Positions 27,790 through 37,914 of a stretch of 64,000 nt of DNA are shown here, piece after piece; position 1 is the stretch's first letter, and each line of letters begins with the position of its first letter. This DNA comes from Sapria himalayana. Lineage: Eukaryota; Streptophyta; Magnoliopsida; Malpighiales; Rafflesiaceae. A program made the position numbers and the translations under genes. The stretch lies in NCBI GenBank assembly GCA_029783825.1, contig JAREIK010014590.1, positions 1-64,000 of the forward strand, written 5' to 3'. A model generated the notes under the pieces. It searched no databases. It was not told the DNA's origin and saw only the letters and a program-made list of their open reading frames with translations.

Positions 27790-29817
27790 TTTGTATCACT
27801 CATAATTTATTTTGTAATTAATATTTTAATAAATTATCAAAATTATATTTAAGGTTTACGAGTTTAAATGATTAAGTATTTAGGGGCTTTTGTGTTTAGG
27901 AGTTTAGAGGTTTAATTGTTTAGGCATTTAGTGGATTATAAGTTTAAATTAAACAATGATATAACAAAAAAATTATTTTTATTATTTTTTAATTTTTGAA
28001 GGTTAAACCTTTGAAAATATAATAATTTTTAAATTTTTTTCAAATATAAATATAATATTTAGTTATGCTAATCTTAATAATTATAAGTCATTTAAATTCA
28101 ATATAAATAATTACATTGCTAGATATTATAATCATGATCAAAAAAAATTTAATAAACTATTATTAATAAGATAGATATTATTTAAATTATATTTGCAAAA
28201 TCTAAATATATTCAAAATCAAAGTAAAATATATTACTTAATAATAATTTTTTTAATATTTTGCTTTTTTATAACTTTATATTTTTGTTATTATAAATAAG
28301 TTATTTAAATTAATTTGTCTAAGTCATAATTTATTTTGTAATTTATAATTCTATAATAATAAACTAATAAATAATTAAAAAAATTATTTAAAATTATAAT
28401 GAATACAAATAAAATTGAGATTTATTATTTATTATTCAGGATATACCGGTTTAATGGTTTAAGTATTTAGGTATTTTTGGGTTTAGGAGTTTAGTGATTT
28501 AAGTATTTAGACCTTTAGTGATTTATAGTTATTATCTAAATAACTAAAAAACAAAAAATTAATTTTTTGAATTTTTTTTATTTTTGAAGGTTGTAAACTT
28601 TGAAAATATAATAATTTTAATTTTTTTTAATTGTGAATATATTATTTAGTTATAATAATCTTAATAATTATGTATAATGTAATATAAATATAAATAATTT
28701 TATTAATAGATATTATAAAAATGATCAATAAATAAATTAATAAACTAGTATTAATAAGAATGATATAAATTAAAATATAATTATAGAATCTAAAATGATT
28801 CAAAATCAAAATAAGATATATTACTAAATAATAATTTTTTATTTTAAACATTTTGCATCATTTTATAAGCATATATATTTTTTTGATGAAAAATAAATTA
28901 TTTAAATTATATCTATCTCACTAATAATTTATTTTGTAATTAATATTTCTATAAAATAAATTGATAAATAATTAAAATGAATAGTTAAAATTATAATGAA
29001 TACTAATAAAAATAGATTTATGATTTATTAATTAGGGTATACCTATTTAATGGTTTAAGTTTTTTGTGGTTTTGGGGTTAAAGAGTTTATTAATTTATAT
29101 GTTTGCACACTTAGGTGTTTATAGGTTTTATTTAATCAATGAAATAACAAAAAATTTATTTTTATGAATTTTCGTGATTTTAAAAGGTTATTACCTTTGA
29201 AAATATAATAATTTTTTAATCTTTCTAAAATATGAATGCAATACTTAGTTATAATAATTTTAATAATTATATTTGATGTAAATTTAATAAAAAAAATATT
29301 ATTAATATATATTATTATAATGATCGAAAAATAAATTAATAAACTATTATTAATGAATTAGATATTAATTAAAATATATTTGTAGAACCCAAAATAATTC
29401 AAAATCAAAATAAATTATATTACTAAATAAAATTTTAAATTTTTGAAATTTTGTTTATTTTTATAAGCTTATTTTTTTTTCTTAAAAAATAATATATTTA
29501 AATTATATGTCTTACTCATTTATTATTTTGTAATTAATATTTTTTTAAAAATAAACTAAAAAATAATTAAAATGAATATTTAAAATTATAATGAATACAA
29601 ATAAAAATGAAATTTATTATATATTATTTATGGTATATAGGTTTAATGGTTTAAGTATTTAGGGGGTTTTAGGGTTAAGGTGTCTAGATATTTAAATGAT
29701 TAGGCATTAAGTGGTTTATAAGTTTTATTTAAATAATAAAATAATAAAAAAAATATTTTTGTGATTTTTTATCATTTTGGAAGGTTATAACCTTTTGAAA
29801 ATATAATATTTGTATCA
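27790..29817. repeat. ~2.03-kb multi-monomer unit, first copy of local tandem duplication
   Basis: The sequence from ATTTGTATCACTCATAATTT onward matches 29812-31244 and then, beyond the NUMT, 43402 to about 43800. The switch is abrupt near 29810, where AACCTTTTGAAAATATAAT runs straight into ATTTGTATCACTC. Diagnostic variants are shared between the two copies, including TTTGCACA plus ACTTAGGTG or TTTAGATG, and TTAAGGxGTCTAGATATTTA. The second copy was therefore split by the NUMT after the duplication. Confidence 0.7.
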
Positions 29818-29888
29818 CTCATAATTTATTTTGTAATTAATATTTTAATTAATTATTTAAATTATATTTATGGCTTATGAGTTTAAAG

Positions 29889-29968
29889 GTTTAAGTATTT
29901 AGGGGCTTTTGTGTTTAGGAGATTAGAGGTTTAAGTATTTAGGGGCTTTTATGTTTAGGAGTTTAGAG
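29889..29968 (+). repeat. 40-bp tandem duplication (five octamers)
   Basis: A 40-bp block containing TTTAAGTATTTAGGGGCTTT occurs twice in direct succession (29889-29928 and 29929-29968) with two or three differences. The related monomer at 27860-27900 has it once. Forty bases equal exactly five of the 8-bp telomere-like words, so the duplication keeps the octamer register. Confidence 0.85.
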
Positions 29969-31246
29969 GTTTAACTGCTTAGGCATTTAGTGGTTTATAA
30001 GTTTTATTTTAACAATGATATAACAAAACATTTATTTTTATTATATTTTTAATTTTTGAATGTTATAACCTTTGAAAATATAATAATTTTTAAATTTTTT
30101 TCAAATGTAAATATAATCTTTAGTAATAATAATCTTAATAATTATAAGTCATTTAAATTCAAAATAAATAATTACATTGCTAGATATTATAATAATGATC
30201 AAAAAAGTTTAATAAACTTTTATTAATAAGATAGATATTATTTTAAATATATTTGCAAAATCTAAATTTATTCAAAATCAAAGTAAAATATATATTTTAA
30301 TAATAATTTTTTTAATGTTTTGCTTTTTTTATCACTTTATATTTTTGTTATTATAAATAAATTATTTAAATTAATTTGTCTTACTCATAATATATTTTGT
30401 AATTTATAATTCTATAATAATAAACTAATAAATAATTAAAATAATTATTTAAAATTATAATGAATACAAATAAAATTGAGATTTATTATTTATTATTTAT
30501 TATTTAGGATATACCGGTTTAATGGTTTAAGTATCTAGGTGTTTTTGGGTTTAGGAGTTTAGTGATTTAAGTGTTTAGACCTTTAGTGATTTATAGTTAT
30601 TATCTAAAGAATTAAAAAACAAAAAATTTAATTTTTTGAATTTTTTTAATTTTTGAAGGTTGTAACATTTCAAATTATAATAATTTTAAATTTTTTTAAA
30701 TGTGAATATAATATTTAGTTATAATAATCTTAATAATTATATATAATGTAAACTAAATATAAATAATTTTTTTAATAGATATTATAATAATGATCAATAA
30801 ATAAATTAATAAACTAGTATTAATAAGAATGATATAAATTAAAATATAATTGTAGAATCTAAAATGATTCAAAATCAAAATAAGATATATTACTAAATAA
30901 TAATTTTTTATTTTAAACAATTTGCCTCATTTTATAAGCACATATATTTTTTTGATGAAAAATAAATTATTTAAATTATATCTGTTTCACTAATAATTTA
31001 TTTTGTAATTAATATTTCTATAAAAATAAATTCATAAATAATTTATAATGAATATTTAAAATTATAATGAATACTAATAAAAATAGATTTATGATTTATT
31101 ATTTAGGGTATACCTATTTAATGGTTTAAGTCTTTTGTGGTTTTGGGGTTAATCATTTTATTGATTTTTTTGTTTGCACATTTAGATGTTTATAGGTTTT
31201 ATTTAATCAATGAAATAACAAAAAATTTATTTTTATGAATTTTCAA

Positions 31247-31262
31247 CGAAATGATCCATTTT
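31247..31262. repeat. 16-bp inverted repeat, left partner
   Basis: CGAAATGATCCATTTT begins about 2 bp inside the left NUMT border. Its exact reverse complement lies at 43293-43308, about 95 bp from the right border. Confidence 0.9.
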
Positions 31263-31317
31263 GAAGTGGATCTGTATCCTATAATTTACTCTGATTTGAA
31301 ATGGTCTATAATTTACT
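31260..31317 (+). repeat. Imperfect tandem duplication of nad9 junction sequence
   Basis: TTTGAAGTGG followed by TATAATTTACT (31260-31290, separated by 10 bp) is repeated as TTTGAAATGG with TATAATTTACT (31295-31317, separated by 2 bp). The second copy runs on into the nad9 reading frame. The first looks like the same codons interrupted by filler bases. It is probably a junction rearrangement. Confidence 0.7.
31267..31283. repeat. 17-bp direct repeat near NUMT left border
   Basis: TGGATCTGTATCCTATA here matches TGGATATGTATCCTATA at 43375-43391 (16 of 17 bases), in the same orientation and close to the right border. Here it interrupts a nad9-like sequence: TTTGAAGTGG at 31260-31269 and TATAATTTACT at 31280-31290. 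Confidence 0.85.
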
Positions 31318-31657
31318 GAGTACTCGGTATAACTCACGCATTCGTGTACAAACCAGTGCAGACGAAGTCACACGAATATCTTCGGTAGTTAGTCTATTTC
31401 CATCAGCCGGCCGGTGGGAGCATGAAGTTTGGGATATGTTTCGTGTTTCTTTCATCAATCATCTGGATCTACGATGTATATCAACAGATTATGGTTTCGA
31501 GTGTCATCCATTACAAAAAGACCTTCCTCTGAGTGGATATGTGGAAGTACGCTATGATGATCTAGAGAAATGTGTAGTTTATGAACCCATCGAGATTACC
31601 CAAGAATTTTGCTATTTCGATTTGGCTAGTCCTTGGGAACAGCATAGCAACGGATAA
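31295..31657 (+). pseudogene. nad9: nad9 fragment (NADH dehydrogenase subunit 9, C-terminal two thirds)
   Basis: In mitochondria nad9 encodes a 190-residue matrix-side subunit of respiratory complex I. This copy starts inside the gene and keeps about the last 120 codons in an open frame to TAA (31655-31657). Recognisable stretches are [42 protein letters not shown] and ASPWEQ. The ATG at 31301 is an internal codon (normally Val), not a start. Compared with the usual plant protein, many residues are altered in ways that fit C-to-T or G-to-A change: Arg to His, Cys or Gln several times, Pro to Leu, Gly to Arg or Cys. Some C/T differences in plant mitochondrial genes reflect RNA editing, but Arg-to-His and Arg-to-Gln changes do not. 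With the 5' third missing and no mitochondrial promoter, it is a non-functional nuclear copy. Confidence 0.92.
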
Positions 31658-32504
31658 TTCCGAATAAGAATAAAATCAAGAGGTCCAGTCCATGGGACAA
31701 AGAAATAGGAAATGCTACTATTTGCTTTGGAGAAAAAGTGGATCCAAGACCAGAATTAGACAAAGAGCTGCTTTGATGGTCTCAGATGCGGGATTCCCCA
31801 TGACCGGTGTGAGCATGTTAGCACTTTACTTTCCCTCTTTTCTCACACGAGGCAAGCAAGGCCATGAAGATTGAATCGTCGAACAGGAGGAAAGGAAGCT
31901 GGCAGTCTCTGTTCTTGTGCTCGAATCCATGGTGCAAGCTGTGAATGATATGCCTGACTGTCCGAGGAAGGTGAATAAAAAAAAGAGGCAGATAATGCCC
32001 AAGATTGAAAAGTTAATTTAGCATGATCTCTTTCAAATGAAAGATTTGTTCCTGACTGACCTCCAACGCTCCCTTAATTAGAAAAAAATAGACTTCCAAA
32101 AAAAAACGTGATGCTGAAGTAGGGAATTCCAGGCTGGGAGAACATATCTGCGAATCGGCTTGAGTTTAGGAGTTTCCCGGAAGCGTATCTGAGGGAGAAG
32201 ACTCGGCCAAGACATCAGCTTTTTAGTTATAGTTAAAACTCGAAGCTTAGAAGACTCAGGCCTAGAGACTTGTGATAGTTATAGAAGAAGACGGCACTTA
32301 GATGTCGCCTTTCCTCCCTTCTCCGGGGTTTGAAGACTCTTTCCCTTTTTTTATTTTCAAGCTGACTTTTTAGTTCATAAAGGGGGTTGCCTATCTGAAT
32401 CTATAGCATGGCAAACTAGATAATAGCAAGCCAATCTATCTAATAAGAATCCCGGCCTCTAGCCTATAAAAGAGTGTTTCGGGCACTGAGGCTCGAACTT
32501 GCTT
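31658..32504. other. Mitochondrial-style intergenic DNA, no gene seen
   Basis: The nad9 downstream flank, with a short open frame 31692-31874 (+) that I do not recognise. Composition is balanced, with short purine-rich runs typical of plant mitochondrial spacers. No tRNA or rRNA could be recognised by eye. Confidence 0.5.
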
Positions 32505-33139
32505 TCAGCTCAACCTAGGGCTCAGGAAGTCAAGCTGATTGATACCAACTGACTCTTCCTCCATTGCCTTTACCCAAGACGGACCAGTAGATGCTCGATG
32601 AAAGTGTTCGGGCTCTCGTGCAACTGATTTGAGTTGAGCGGCAAAAGTCTTTAGTGGATGACTTTCTTTATAATTGCTTTGTTTATAAAGCTTGTGTAGC
32701 TGAGTGGGCATGCTTGTAGTGTATGAAAGAGCATCCTGAGTAGGTGGCATCGAGCAGTCTTAGTAGAGTAACCAGCAACTGAGTTATGTGGAGAACCTGT
32801 CAAAGTTTCATAAGGGAAAGTGGGCTGCAAGAGTGGTAAAGTAAAGTCAGAGTGGAATTGCCCTCAGAGTCATTATGAAAATAAAACTTTGCACAATTTC
32901 AGTTGTTCGAAAGGGGGGAAAAAAGGGGGTCTCATAAAAAAGACCATTACGAGAAATGTAGATGCGGTTTGACTTGGGATCATGTTTATTCTTTCTATAC
33001 GGACCAAGGGATATGGATAGCATGCACACCCAAAGACCTGAAAGTGAGAGTCAGTGGGTGGAGAACAAAACTTCATGAGGAGAGTGATTATCAATAAAAG
33101 GCCTTGGGGTGAGAGCCTTTTCATAAGATAGGAAGGCAC
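32505..33139 (-). pseudogene. Ty1-copia retrotransposon pol fragment (integrase end to reverse transcriptase start)
   Basis: Three minus-strand frames read in the order of a copia polyprotein. From 33139 downward comes an integrase C-terminal part with SHFQVFGCACYPYP, equivalent to the common SHLRVFGCxCY motif. A shift into the frame of 33029-32847 gives RKNKHDPKS joined to NRIYISRNGLFYETPFFPPF, equivalent to the usual DPRS...RIYVSRxVxFxExxFPF with about 20 residues deleted between the halves. Further down (32750-32505), EPEHFHRASTGPSWVKAMEEE matches the start of the copia reverse transcriptase domain (EPxxFxxA...PxWxxAMxEE). Frameshifts, deletions and missing gag, protease, RNase H and LTRs make it dead. 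Plant mitochondrial genomes often hold such nuclear retroelement scraps, so it may have travelled nucleus to mitochondrion to nucleus. It could instead have inserted after the NUMT formed. Confidence 0.75.
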
Positions 33140-36100
33140 TAAGACCCGCTAGAAGGACTCTAAGGGAAGAAAGAAGTGCTAGTGAGGTGCAATGCTGAAA
33201 CTGTGATCGGTAAACAAACCCTACAGAAGTCGGAATGGGATACTTAACTAAGGAAGTAGCATCGGCGGTTAACTATACATAGCCTTTCAGAGTTGTGTTT
33301 GGGTCTGGAATGGATATGCCATAAGTGGCTGCCTCTCATACTACCAATCATTGCCCCTTCATTCTGGCTCTACTTCATTCGATATTAACAAGACGGGACA
33401 CGCAAGACAAGATGTCAAATCAATAAGAAAACTGGCCCTTGAAAGGTGTAGATGAAGCCTTTTCCTTTTCTACCGGAAAACACTTGAAGGATACGAGGCA
33501 TCAGACTATTGATCTTCTTAAGAGGGAACCGCTACTACAGTCAATCCATTGAAAGGTAAAGGCAATGCTAAATACAGATACAGACCAATTGGGTTCTCCC
33601 CTTTGCTAGGGGGTGATGTTACTAGGTTTTTCACGAATGTGAGATTCAAGTACTGCCATCCTTGTTGGTTGAGTTTGCTGTGTAATTTCAACAATGCCTT
33701 TCGAAGCCGAAAAGGCCGTAGCTGCATCTTTCGAGAAAAGAAAGAATAGGTGTCACGCCGATGATTAGGAGAATGTATCTTATGGCGTAGGGATGGGCAC
33801 TTCTGCCCAGATCTATGATTGATCTAGGATTCCCCGAGACGAGATGAACTGTCGATTCTCCGATAAATGTCAATGACTTCAACATGTTTCTGAGACTTCA
33901 ACATACATGTTTGGCAGCGAAAAGGAGTGTTTTTGACTTTCTAACATGGATACCATGGCAGCTGAGCAATGAGGAATAGGATTACTTTGACTTTCAGTTT
34001 CTAAGCAAGCTACGGTACAATCCCACATTCGCTCCGGCTCGTTCCGAGCTCGCGAGTAAAGTTTTGGCATGTCAAGTCTTGTCATACCTTTTCCTACTCC
34101 TGAGTTACCATGAGTTTATAATCTTCATTGAGCTTTATCCGCTTCAATAAGGTCTTACACTAGCCTTCTCAATAGCCTTACTGGTGATGTTGGGAGGAGA
34201 AGTTCTAGTTGCTTCCCCCTTTGCCTATCTTCATGCTCTGCCAGTATACCTCCTTGAAAACCATCCTTCCCGATTAGTCTTCGTAAGAACAAAGCATGGA
34301 AAGACTGTCCGTCTAATCTAACTAATAAGTAGTATCCCCTCCCTAAAGCAAAGCTCAGCTCGGCGATCAATAAGAGGACTCTTTCGTCAGAAATCATATC
34401 CGTAGCTCAACGGAACTGCACCGCAAGGGCAGAGAAGTAGTTTACTTGTGAAAACTTCACTATAGACTACTTTCTTAGCCTATCACTCTATCTCTAAAAA
34501 GTAGTGCTATGAGGAGGCTCTTTGCTTCTTCCGTCCCATCGACCCTCAAACTCTTCAAAAGAAGCATTCCTTTACTAATTTTCTTTCTACGGATGGAAAC
34601 CCTGAGGAGAAAGCACGACTTGAAAGAAATATAGCAAGAAGTTCCTTGCCTGAGCCTTAGTCCATTTTCAGTCAAGTCCTATTCTGACCGCTCCGTGTGA
34701 ACGAATGATTCTAAGATTAGGAAGGAAGGTATGTTTACGATTCCGTGCATCTACTTATATAAGAGTATATAAAGATTCAAGTGAGAATAGGAGTGGGAGT
34801 TGATTCGTCTCAGGACCCCAAGAACTACGGTTAGCTCTTTTGGAAGTGAATGAGGAATAGAGAGAATAGATCAAAGCCTATAATTACTAACAGCAAAATC
34901 TTTACTAAAAAGCCCTCTTCGGAGCATAAAAAAGAAGTCTGATGTAAGGAGATTACTTGCTAAATTATCCCTCATGTATGAAGTGTCTGGTCCAATAGGA
35001 CTGAACTACCTTCTAATCCACTTTGAGCGTTTAGCTTGGCACTCAAAAAGAATAGGATCTTTTTTTTAGTGTTATTGTTTAGCGATTACGCATAGCCCTT
35101 TGTCTTTCAAAAGATGTGTGCTGTGCCAATACAGACCTTATCCCACGAAAGGCCGGATGTATAGAAACTTTCTTGTTCACCCTTATCGGCTTTCCTCTTT
35201 AGACTTCTTTTAAGTACCTTCGCCTTGGGATGGGAAAGACCTAGTGATTTCCGGGGCATATGAAGAAGACTTCGAAACTGCTGGATGCGGAGATTTGATG
35301 TTGGAAATGCCACTCCTTCTACTGCTATTCCCACTTCTGGAATGAAGTTAAAACCAGCTATCAAAAAAGCTATCTCTTAATCCCTAGCCTTTGTCTGCTT
35401 TAGCCTTTGACACTGCAGGTTTGAAAACAATGAACTCACCTGGACCACCGGTTTTGCCATTGAAGTAAATCCTGGACTTATGCTTTCGAATGAATACTCT
35501 TCTCTTGCCTATCACAGGTGAATAGTTCTCTCTTCACTTCATTATTGTAATGTACCTTGGGTACACTGAACACAAATCCCATTTCGACAAAGAAAACGAT
35601 GTCGGAGTACTCCACACTATCTATTTCTCCTTTCGCTACGATCTTCATTTATTTTGAGTCTTAGAGAGAGACAGACTTGAAAAGGACTTGTGGTGTGGAG
35701 GGTAAAAGAAAGCATGAGCCTATGTAAGGGAATCTAGATGCCTATTTATGGAATATGGAATTAGAAAAAAAACACTAGGCTAAAGAGCCGTATCCTCTCA
35801 CACTGATGAGGACTCTCCCAATCCGGGAGAAATGATGTGATATGTGATAATCTATATATATATCTATATTATAACGGTCCCAATAGTATCTTGATTCAAT
35901 ATCAATAGGAAAAGATAGGCCCCATTTAAAATCAATCTGTGATTCCTGGGTAGGACTACTTTGATGTCTTTGATTTTTCTTCTTTATTGGATAGCTAGTG
36001 TCAGTCCTTTTATTAAGTGTGAAATTGCACTACTTATGTAGCACCTTAAATCTATCGGGAAAGTTTTAAAATAGAGCTTAAGATGTGTAAAATGCCCAAT

Positions 36101-37536
36101 ATAAGAAGTTATAAAGCGTAGGCCCTCCTTCAATTCAAAGTCAGTATAGCTCAAGTGGTAAGCACATCTAGTCTTTCTTAAGCCTTTATCCTAATTTCTT
36201 TAATGGGATGATCCATAGAATGTTGCCCTAGATGGGAATAGGTCCATAGTAGTCTCTAGGAAAATGAGAATCTCTGACCCTATTTATTTTATATTGCCTT
36301 TATAGAACTTTTCGAGGGCAGGCACAAGTGGTGGAGCCAAGCCAGTTTCAATCCTCAAGCAATCCAGGCAGATTGGGGTGTAAGGGAGTTTTGAAGTCAG
36401 GGTGACGGAGAGGGCAGAATACTCTCATATTATTTATTATTCATTCCTCCTTTAGGAGTTAATGGGTTCCATTGATATTGGTTACCTTGCAGCCATTGTC
36501 CACTCAGTAGGAGTGTCCTTTCAGCCAGTGGGAGAAAAGCGAATCCACTCCTGTTACAGTTGAAGTCTCTCTTGAAATGAAAAGAAATTCAAAAAGATAT
36601 TGTGAAAGCCGGTTAGGCTAGTGGAAAAGTAAGCAAGGTAAAGGTCGGCAGGATCAGACAAAGGAAAGTAAATTTCAAAAGGTCGTTTCCATGCTGAGAT
36701 CCAGTTTCAATTGTAGTGTAAGTTGGAGAAAAAAAGACAGTCCCTACTTTTACGAGTCACATAGTCCCTCTTCGCTTTGCTCGAGTCACTTCGTCCCTAT
36801 CAATGTTTGTATACAAAGGTGAAATGAGGTCAAAGTGATAGGGCTGAGGAAAGGAAGGAGTATGACCCCAGAGCTCACATAGGGTAGCCCTCTTCTATCC
36901 TTCCCTGGAGCGAGCGAGATAAGAGGGGGTAAGCGGGAATTCGTTCATTCTTTTTTATTGGAGTTCCTGTCTCTAAGTAGTGCTAAAGGTTTTATTCCTT
37001 CTATGGAAAATGGAAAGGTTGATAGGATCCAATAGGCTCCGGATTAGCAACCCATGAATCTGTTATAGCTAGAGTTGTTTCTATTTCCATCAAAATGAGG
37101 GTCCAAAAAATATAATAGGTTACTCCCTTTTCTACCAATGATAGGGTGTCTGCCATGAATACCAGGGCAACTAATTGAATAACCGCTAGGAGGATAAAGT
37201 CATCATACTTTTTCCAAAAATCATTCCTACTTTCATTTCACAAGGACATTGGAAAAGTGCATTCTAGTGCATCGATAGTTGGTTATAAGTCCAAAGCTCA
37301 AGCTGGTTTTGGAGAGGCTAGGGCACATGGGTAAAGTATGCTTGCTTCTTATCTGGGCAATGCAATTTTTTTCTCTTGTACTAAGTAATGGAAGAGAAGT
37401 ACGGAAGGAGAATATCAATTTCGATTGGAGTGGTAAAGCCTTATCGTTAGGAGTTCCATTCCATATAGTTCCAAGCCAGTTTCACCAACCCAACAAACAA
37501 GGAAAGGATGCCTCTCGGGGCATCTGAGAATGATTC
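33140..37536. other. Mitochondrial-style intergenic DNA with unrecognised short open frames
   Basis: About 4.4 kb in which I recognise no gene. Short open frames occur on both strands (for example 34155-34397, 35107-35364 and 34475-34675, all minus) but show no family motif and overlap one another. The text is rich in AAGAAAG, CTTTC and GAAAG-like words, as in plant mitochondrial spacers. The last few hundred bases, from about 37240, probably belong to nad7 intron 3 because its domain V follows directly. The nad7 exon 3 (about 467 bp in angiosperms), expected upstream, was not found. The mitochondrial source may have been rearranged here, or the NUMT may join non-adjacent pieces. Confidence 0.5.
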
Positions 37537-37664
37537 GAGCCATATGAAGGGAAACTCTCATGTACAGTTTGTTTTTTTGGGGGGGGAAGGAGCCTGACAG
37601 GGTCCCCCCACTGACTTGGCCCGGGCCTAAGTGAAAGTGAAGTGGTGGGCCTACCCATCCCAAC
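37537..37664 (+). pseudogene. nad7: nad7 intron 3, group II 3' end (domains V and VI)
   Basis: Positions 37537-37571 form a group II domain V: GAGCC, then GGGAAACTCTCATG, then TACAGTTTG. In functional plant introns the stem pairs GAGCCGTA with TACGGTTT. Here both CG steps read CA, breaking the lower helix and looking like two CpG deaminations. Domain VI sequence follows, and the intron ends in AAC (37662-37664), matching the AY end rule. The rest of the intron and exon 3 are not identifiable upstream. Confidence 0.7.
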
Positions 37665-37914
37665 CAGGGGTATGCTCGGATTCGCGAAGAGCAGCACTGC
37701 ACCGTGGGGATGTTCATGACCAATCGGATCCTGACGTACCAGTAGGTACCAGAGGGGATCGCTATGATCATTACTGTATCCGTATCGAAGAGATGCGACA
37801 AAGTGTTCGGATCATTGTGCAATTTCCTAATCAAATGCCTAGTGGCATGATCAAAGCCGATGATCGTAAGCTATGTCCTCCATCACGATGTCGAATGAAA
37901 CTATCCATGGAATT
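37665..37914 (+). pseudogene. nad7: nad7 exon 4 (NADH dehydrogenase subunit 7)
   Basis: nad7 encodes the 49-kDa-type subunit of complex I, which helps form the quinone site. This exon is open throughout and reads GVCSDSRRAA, then DVHDQSDPDVPVGTRGD, IRIEEMRQSVRIIVQ, NQMPSGMIKADDRKLCPPSR and CRMKLSM. Its 3' end at 37914 is set by the group II start GTGCG. It is 250 bp, against 244 bp usual in angiosperms, and the excess is explained by a local replacement after RRAA (LHRG where PY is usual, two extra codons). A substitution just upstream turns a normally conserved Trp into Ser (VCSD). Exon 3 is missing upstream, so no complete nad7 can be made from this locus. Confidence 0.9.

Larger units (their letters stand above)
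21915..31244. repeat. AT-rich ~600-bp tandem satellite, block 2b
   Basis: About sixteen monomers. Special points are a perfect alternating AT run at 23555-23577, a ~2 kb tandem duplication (about 27790-29817 repeated from 29818), and a 40-bp duplication inside the telomere-like tract at 29889-29968. The minus-strand frames 24479-24667 and 28642-28851 translate to Ile/Leu/Tyr/Asn-rich low-complexity peptides that recur wherever the same monomer region is open (45261-45494, 46875-47102, 62489-62677). They are not genes. The block ends at GAATTTTC (31237-31244), where the NUMT begins. Confidence 0.95.

Noticed and set aside
31301..31657. Independent small gene starting at ATG 31301
   Set aside because: The reading frame is the C-terminal part of nad9, and this ATG replaces an internal Val codon.
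36140..36175. Possible tRNA start (TAGCTCAAGTGG resembles an A box)
   Set aside because: No matching anticodon arm, T arm or acceptor pairing could be found within about 90 bp.
37415..37834. 139-residue minus-strand frame across the nad7 exon 4 region
   Set aside because: It is the antisense shadow of exon 4 and the intron 3 end, which are well supported on the plus strand.
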